Positions 6,034-9,848 of a stretch of DNA of 9,848 bases are shown piece after piece (the stretch's first letter is position 1; the number at the start of each line of letters is the position of its first letter). The notes beneath the pieces are model-generated. The model did not search any database, was not told where the DNA came from, and saw only the letters and a list, made by a program, of their open reading frames with translations. The translations under genes and the position numbers were made by a program. Source of the DNA: Granulosicoccaceae bacterium. Its GTDB lineage: Bacteria > Pseudomonadota > Gammaproteobacteria > Granulosicoccales > Granulosicoccaceae. The stretch covers positions 1-9,848 of the forward strand of contig JALZUX010000541.1 of NCBI GenBank assembly GCA_023301405.1, read 5' to 3'.

Positions 6034-7068
6034 TTAAACGCTGAAGTATTCTCTGCATAGCTTTGCTACCCGGGACACGTCTCTGCCCGACACATCTTTA
6101 TGAACCACCAAGCGTACTTTTGCAGCAGGTGATATGGCAACACCTTTTTCGGCAAGTTTTTGCGCCAAGCCGTCCGCCACTTTCTGGCCGCAATCTAAAA
6201 ATACCATATTAGTTTGCAGGCTGTCGTCTGTGAGATTCAGTGCATCAATATCGCGTAGACCATCAAATAGTTTTTTGGCGTTATCGTGGTCTTCTTGAAG
6301 TCTGTCGACGTTATCGCGAAGTGCCACGATACCGGCCGCAGCGATGAAGCCCGCCTGTCGCATACCGCCACCAAGCATTTTGCGCCACCGCCGGGCCTTA
6401 TGGATCAGTTCAGCACTACCACACAGTACTGAACCCACCGGCGCGCATAATCCTTTTGACAAGCACACTGAGACAGAATCAAAGTACTGAACGATATCTT
6501 TGATATCAACGCCGTGATGTACAGAGGCATTAAATACCCGGGCGCCATCAAGATGTAAATTTAACCCGCGCGAGTCAACCAATTCACGAACTACAGCCAA
6601 GTACTCCATGGGCAAGGCACGGCCGCCTACTGTGTTCTCAAGTGACAGCAACTTAGTTCTGGCAAAATGAATGTCATCGGGCTTTATAGCAGTTTCAATC
6701 TGCTGCAAAGATAATGTGCCATCGGCACGAAATTCCAGTGGTTGCGGTTGAATACTACCTAGAACCGCTGCACCACCTCCTTCGTATTTATAGGTATGAG
6801 CTTGTTGCCCGACAATATATTCATCACCGCGTTCACAGTGCGCCAGCAAAGCTAACAAATTGGTTTGCGTACCACTTGGCGCAAACAGAGCTGTTTCAAA
6901 GCCGAGCTTTTTTGCAGCCAATGCTTCGAGTTCATTAACCGTTGGGTCTTCACCATAGACATCGTCCCCGACTTCTGCAGACGCCATCGCGGCAAGCATG
7001 TCCGCAGTGGGCTTGGTAACGGTGTCGCTACGCAAATCAATTTTGATAACAGGTTTTTTGGAACTCAT
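6034..7068 (-). CDS. ltaE: Low-specificity L-threonine aldolase
   Basis: This is a cytosolic PLP enzyme (fold type I, beta-eliminating lyase/threonine aldolase family). It cleaves L-threonine and related beta-hydroxy-alpha-amino acids to glycine plus an aldehyde. With the ATG at 7068 it has 344 residues, normal for the family. Hallmarks are IDLRSDTVTKPT near the N-terminus, EVGDDVYGEDPTVNELE, FAPSGTQTN (phosphate-binding region), His91 in QQAHTY (stacking on PLP), ENTVGG, LHLDGARVFNA with Asp174 and Arg177, and Lys205 in SVCLSKGL as the Schiff-base lysine. GTG at 7071 is directly upstream, but the AGAG Shine-Dalgarno (7075-7078) is better spaced for the ATG. It follows the phosphoribosyltransferase by 91 bp and leads into the aconitase X large subunit by 30 bp. 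Whether it serves glycine metabolism or acts with the aconitase X/P450 genes is inference. The enzyme may be anti- or low-specific; the sequence suggests the ltaE group. Confidence 0.93.
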   Translation of the reverse strand: MSSKKPVIKIDLRSDTVTKPTADMLAAMASAEVGDDVYGEDPTVNELEALAAKKLGFETALFAPSGTQTNLLALLAHCERGDEYIVGQQAHTYKYEGGGAAVLGSIQPQPLEFRADGTLSLQQIETAIKPDDIHFARTKLLSLENTVGGRALPMEYLAVVRELVDSRGLNLHLDGARVFNASVHHGVDIKDIVQYFDSVSVCLSKGLCAPVGSVLCGSAELIHKARRWRKMLGGGMRQAGFIAAAGIVALRDNVDRLQEDHDNAKKLFDGLRDIDALNLTDDSLQTNMVFLDCGQKVADGLAQKLAEKGVAISPAAKVRLVVHKDVSGRDVSRVAKLCREYFSV

Positions 7069-7087
7069 CACTTGCTCTATGGCTTTT

Positions 7088-7143
7088 TTACCAGAAATTT
7101 GCCTGCCTGTGATGACGACTCACGAGGCTCGTTGTTCTGGTAA
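7088..7143. repeat. 9-bp inverted repeat in the phosphoribosyltransferase-aldolase gap
   Basis: TTACCAGAA (7088-7096) and TTCTGGTAA (7135-7143) are exact reverse complements 38 bp apart. The spacer holds a smaller palindrome ACGAG-G-CTCGT (7122-7132), and a near-palindrome AACACTAGCGTT lies just outside (7143-7154). No T-tract follows in the minus direction (the next bases are AAAAAAGCC), so it is not an intrinsic terminator. A regulatory RNA structure or paired protein site before the aldolase is possible. Confidence 0.4.
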
Positions 7144-7159
7144 CACTAGCGTTAACAGT

Positions 7160-7774
7160 TTATTTATTTCCCTGAGACGTTGACGACTGTCGCCCCGGCT
7201 CATTGGCATAAAATTCATCCATATCTTCAATGAATGGAATCAGTCTAGGTTTATTAATTTTTAACTCGGCGCGGTTCATGCCGTCCATTTCATGTGGAAA
7301 CACCAACCACTGATCGGTTTCATGGATATAGTAATGCGGCGTTAGATCTGTACGATTTTTAGACGGTTTAAAGTATGGCGTTGCGATTCGAATGTCTTCG
7401 GGTGTGTTGCGACGCGCTTTGTTCGTTAGCGTTTGAACAACGCCTTGCACGCTTAAACCTGTGTCGTAGACATCATCAACAATCAACAACGAATCATCGG
7501 CATTGATATTATTAATCAGGTAATCCAGTCCGTGCACACGAACGGGAGCTTCCAGTCTGCTTTTACCGCTATAAGACGATGTTCTGATAGAGATATGGTC
7601 AGTATGAATACCGTAAAAATCTAGCATTTCCTGCACGGCGATTCCAACAGGGGTACCACCACGCCAGACACCTACGATAAAATTAGGGTGAAATCCGCTT
7701 TTGAGAATTCGAGTACCAAGCTGCCATGAATCTTCCAACAACGATTGGGCACTGATATAGTGTTTGTCTACCAA
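7160..7774 (-). CDS. Type I phosphoribosyltransferase (hypoxanthine/xanthine salvage-like)
   Basis: This cytosolic enzyme transfers ribose-5-phosphate from PRPP, most likely to a purine base; it resembles the short proteins annotated as hypoxanthine or xanthine phosphoribosyltransferase. The 204-residue protein has the PRPP-binding signature LLIVDDVYDTGLSV (96-109) with paired Asp100/Asp101, the pyrophosphate loop VWRGGTPVG (36-44), a flexible loop rich in S/R (65-73), and a C-terminal hood WLVFPHE (156-162) with aromatic Trp156 near the base. The tail after about 190 is polar and likely disordered. The start is TTG at 7774 with AGGAC seven bases before it; the N-terminus (HYISAQSLLEDSWQLG) aligns with relatives as I remember them. 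It follows pyrF by 41 bp, a nucleotide-metabolism pairing. The exact base specificity cannot be settled by eye. Confidence 0.88.
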   Translation of the reverse strand: MVDKHYISAQSLLEDSWQLGTRILKSGFHPNFIVGVWRGGTPVGIAVQEMLDFYGIHTDHISIRTSSYSGKSRLEAPVRVHGLDYLINNINADDSLLIVDDVYDTGLSVQGVVQTLTNKARRNTPEDIRIATPYFKPSKNRTDLTPHYYIHETDQWLVFPHEMDGMNRAELKINKPRLIPFIEDMDEFYANEPGRQSSTSQGNK

Positions 7775-7780
7775 AATATT

Positions 7781-7785
7781 GTCCT
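7781..7785 (-). promoter_or_regulatory. Ribosome binding site for the TTG start of the phosphoribosyltransferase
   Basis: AGGAC (in CAGGACAATATT on the minus strand) lies seven bases before TTG at 7774. An in-frame stop (TAA at 7799-7801) closes the frame upstream, and only an ATT codon is an alternative nearby. Confidence 0.65.
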
Positions 7786-7815
7786 GATAAAACCTTTGTT
7801 AGCGGTTAATTAAAC

Positions 7816-8517
7816 TCACAAAGATTTGATTGAATCGTTTATCAATTGCAAGCGCGCTACCGGGTCACTTGCACCGGTAACGGCTCGGCCTATCACCAGA
7901 TAACGTGCACCGTTGGCAATGGCTTTTTCTGGAGTCATTACCCGCCGCTGATCGTCGGCGTTGTCGTCCGCTAAGCGTATACCCGGCGTAACCATAATAA
8001 GTCCTGGCACTTTATCAGAGATTTGATCAGCTTCCAGCGCCGAACACACAATGCCGTCTAGACCACTGGTTTTTGTCAACTGCGCTAATGCAATTACCTG
8101 TTCATCAATTGTGCGAGCTATGCCAGTTGCCTTAAGCTCTGGTGCATCCATACTGGTCAGCACGGTCACAGCAATCAATAGTGGAACACCCGGTGCCGTT
8201 GCGCCTATGGCATCACGGGCAGCCGCCATCATTCGCTGTCCTCCGCTGGCGTGCACATTCATCATCCACACGCCGTGTGCGGCAGCAGCTTTACAAGCAG
8301 ACGCGACCGTATTAGGTATATCGTGAAATTTCAAATCAAGAAAAATATCAAACCCAAGCTTGTGCAATTCATCGAGCACTGACGGGCCTGCACTGGTAAA
8401 TAATTCTTTGCCAACCTTAACCCGGCACAGTGACGGATCAAGTGTTTTGGCAAGGGCTAGTGCATCGTTAAGGTTTGGCTTATCCAGAGCGACGATGACA
8501 CGTTTGCTATCTGTCAT
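7816..8517 (-). CDS. pyrF: Orotidine 5'-phosphate decarboxylase
   Basis: This enzyme catalyses the last step of UMP synthesis, decarboxylation of OMP, in the cytosol as a TIM-barrel dimer. From the ATG at 8517 the protein has 233 residues, typical of the bacterial type. The catalytic motif DLKFHDIPNT (61-70) gives Asp61, Lys63 and Asp66. VIVALDKP (8-14) and VKVGKELF (33-40) form the early barrel strands, TPGIR (177-181) binds phosphate, and YLVIGRAV (206-213) with Arg211 completes the phosphate site. A TTG at 8538 would extend it by seven codons into lapB, but AAGGTGA (8523-8529) is placed for the ATG. There is only one base between the lapB stop and this ATG, so translation is probably coupled. 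The lapB-pyrF pair is conserved in Gammaproteobacteria. Confidence 0.97.
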   Translation of the reverse strand: MTDSKRVIVALDKPNLNDALALAKTLDPSLCRVKVGKELFTSAGPSVLDELHKLGFDIFLDLKFHDIPNTVASACKAAAAHGVWMMNVHASGGQRMMAAARDAIGATAPGVPLLIAVTVLTSMDAPELKATGIARTIDEQVIALAQLTKTSGLDGIVCSALEADQISDKVPGLIMVTPGIRLADDNADDQRRVMTPEKAIANGARYLVIGRAVTGASDPVARLQLINDSIKSL

Positions 8518-8518
8518 A

Positions 8519-9685
8519 TTATTCACCTTCAGCACCAATGATTATCTTCACAGAATTCCAGTTCTCACAACCGGGACAACGCCACTGAATTTGCTTGCAA
8601 CGATAACCGCAGCGATTACACCGATAGACTGGTTTTTCATCAACGACTCCACGCAGCATTTCGACCATCGCTGCGACTTTTTCTTTATCGCGAGGTTTAG
8701 TCATTTCAAGTTCGCGCTCGGCCCAGTCGCGCAACCCTTTTAATGATGGTCGATGGGCTATTTGCTCGATAAAAAACTCACTGGCGCTTTGCTCACCTTC
8801 CAGACGGCTGATTGCATCGCGGGCAAGCTTGATCACTGAATAACTGTTTTGCCGTTGACGAACATACTCCAGGTGCTTTGGCATGGCGGTGGGGTCGTCA
8901 CTGTGAGTGAGCGCAAAGAACATCGATTCGGCTATTTCCGGCGCTAGCTCAGGGTGGTTCTTTTCAATTTCACTGAAGTGCTCAAGCGATTCGTCGTAGT
9001 TTTTCAGTTCGATGCATTGGCGCCCTAACATCAGCAATGCCCGACTACAGGCTGAGTGGCTTTTAAGCGCTTTTTTCAACCATTGTTTGGACTCATCAAG
9101 CTTGTCTTCAAGTTCGTGCAATGCGGCTATTTCGCAGCAATATTGCGCGATCAGTGAGTCACGTTCTTCGGCCGGCAGCACTTGGCTTTCGCGCGCCAGT
9201 TCAATTGCGCTTTCCCATTCCTGCTGCTTTTCATAGAGCCGAAGTAAGTGCGTGCGGGCTCCTAACCCTTGAGGATGCTCTTTAACGAGCGGGACTAATA
9301 ATGCCTCGACCCGATCAAGTAACCCTGCCCCCGCGTAGTCGCGAGACAACTCAAGGATAGTCAGTTGTCGATGCTCGTCTGATAGCGCCCCTGAGGCAAG
9401 CAGGTGCTCGTGAACTCCAATAGCACGGGAGTACTCACCACGCCGCCGGAAGGCATCACCTAAAGTCTCGTAGACATCGTAAGAGACCTCGTCGACCGGG
9501 TATTGTCGCAGTAACCCGTCTAGTTCAGCATCGCGCTCTACACGATCTTTATGGCCGGGCAACAACGTCGCCAAATCAGTTGCTTGGCGTGACCAGAGAC
9601 TACTAAAGACAAGACGAATATTATCGTAACCAATGCACCAACCGATAATTCCGGCAAGTAACACCAGCCACCAAGAGAATTCCAT
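8519..9685 (-). CDS. lapB: Lipopolysaccharide assembly protein B (TPR protein)
   Basis: LapB (YciM) is an inner-membrane-anchored TPR protein facing the cytoplasm. In E. coli it works with FtsH to control LpxC turnover and so the LPS/phospholipid balance. Starting at the ATG at 9685 it has 388 residues, almost the E. coli length. An N-terminal membrane helix (WWLVLLAGIIGWCIGY, about 5-20) is followed by TPR units over about 50-330, with clear repeats in DVYETLGDAFRRRGEYSRAI, LLRLYEKQQEWESAIELA and ALLMLGRQCIELKNYDESLEHF. The C-terminus has a rubredoxin-like zinc ribbon: C356-x2-C359 and C370-x2-C373, plus an extra Cys363. A GTG 11 codons upstream (9718) is possible, but the added residues are not LapB-like. 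No strong Shine-Dalgarno sequence is seen for either. The gene precedes pyrF with one base between. I did not find lapA, which often precedes it. Confidence 0.95.
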   Translation of the reverse strand: MEFSWWLVLLAGIIGWCIGYDNIRLVFSSLWSRQATDLATLLPGHKDRVERDAELDGLLRQYPVDEVSYDVYETLGDAFRRRGEYSRAIGVHEHLLASGALSDEHRQLTILELSRDYAGAGLLDRVEALLVPLVKEHPQGLGARTHLLRLYEKQQEWESAIELARESQVLPAEERDSLIAQYCCEIAALHELEDKLDESKQWLKKALKSHSACSRALLMLGRQCIELKNYDESLEHFSEIEKNHPELAPEIAESMFFALTHSDDPTAMPKHLEYVRQRQNSYSVIKLARDAISRLEGEQSASEFFIEQIAHRPSLKGLRDWAERELEMTKPRDKEKVAAMVEMLRGVVDEKPVYRCNRCGYRCKQIQWRCPGCENWNSVKIIIGAEGE

Positions 9686-9848
9686 AGTAAATTTGAGCGT
9701 TGCGGCAGAACCTGACACAGCAATTCTGACGAGGTGTAGGCTCGATGTCGAGGAAAGTTACCGCATTGATGCTCATTCCGCACGAGCATCGCTGGATAAT
9801 CAATACCAAAGTAGCAAGATCAACCAGATACTGCGGCTGGGAGAAGCC
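9686..9848. other. Region upstream of lapB at the window edge
   Basis: This 163-bp stretch shows no recognisable lapA or ihfB end. One minus-strand frame is open from the window edge and stops at TGA (9800-9802) with a hydrophobic tail SIWLILLLWY, possibly the end of a membrane protein. Another minus frame stays open across the lapB start down to 9621, but its Cys-rich peptide looks like a shadow. A perfect 7-bp stem (GATGCTC at 9768-9774, GAGCATC at 9784-9790) and a CTCGA-TG-TCGAG repeat (9741-9752) could be transcription signals; no T-tract follows. No clear promoter was seen. Confidence 0.4.
9768..9790. repeat. 7-bp inverted repeat upstream of lapB
   Basis: GATGCTC (9768-9774) pairs exactly with GAGCATC (9784-9790) around a 9-nt loop. 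It lies just after a possible upstream stop codon (9800-9802), so it might be a weak terminator or a site in the lapB leader; there is no T-run in the minus direction. Confidence 0.4.

Noticed and set aside
8515..8538. TTG at 8538 as the pyrF start
   Set aside because: It lies inside lapB, and the ribosome binding site (8523-8529) is placed for the ATG at 8517.
8360..8743. Plus-strand frame of 127 codons across the pyrF start and lapB end
   Set aside because: It is antisense to two clearly identified genes, and its peptide looks like a shadow translation.
9683..9718. GTG at 9718 as the lapB start
   Set aside because: The 11 extra residues are not typical of LapB, and the ATG at 9685 places the membrane helix at the N-terminus as in known LapB.
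9538..9809. Minus-strand frames overlapping the lapB start (62 and 83 codons)
   Set aside because: They overlap the lapB N-terminal helix in other frames, are unusually Cys- and Arg-rich, and do not resemble LapA.

Overview
The window looks like a piece of a gammaproteobacterial chromosome, probably from a free-living or marine lineage of moderate GC. The best evidence is the adjacency of lapB (LPS-assembly regulator) and pyrF at the right end, a linkage characteristic of Gammaproteobacteria. I see no rRNA, tRNA, CRISPR array, insertion sequence or phage gene.

Layout: one gene lies on the + strand at the left (153-1922). It encodes an SLC13/DASS-type permease with two internal RCK_C (TrkA_C) domains. 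It converges on a long block of nine minus-strand genes. In transcription order, from the right edge, these are lapB (9685-8519), pyrF (8517-7816), a type I phosphoribosyltransferase (7774-7160), an L-threonine aldolase (7068-6034), the aconitase X large subunit (6003-4759), a 338-bp gap, the aconitase X small (swivel) subunit (4420-4007), a cytochrome P450 (3957-2788), a DUF1330 protein (2618-2328) and an acidic conserved hypothetical protein (2309-1974). An inverted repeat between the convergent ends (1951-1979) may act as a terminator.

The right part is housekeeping: LPS homeostasis, UMP synthesis and nucleobase salvage. The centre is more unusual. A beta-hydroxy-amino-acid aldolase, both subunits of an aconitase X hydro-lyase and a P450 lie co-directionally with short gaps, apart from one unexpected gap between the two aconitase X genes. 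Hydroxylation, dehydration and retro-aldol cleavage of hydroxy (amino) acids would fit together chemically, so a small pathway is plausible. No substrate can be read from the sequence. The usual partners of the known aconitase X pathways (pyrroline-2-carboxylate reductase, mevalonate-pathway genes) and any P450 redox partner are absent from the window.

Three of the nine minus-strand genes (phosphoribosyltransferase, aconitase X large subunit, P450) appear to begin at TTG behind a Shine-Dalgarno sequence. The annotated pyrF, lapB and aldolase starts were moved to internal ATG codons where the sequence favours them. Family assignments come from recognising motifs by eye, not from database searches.
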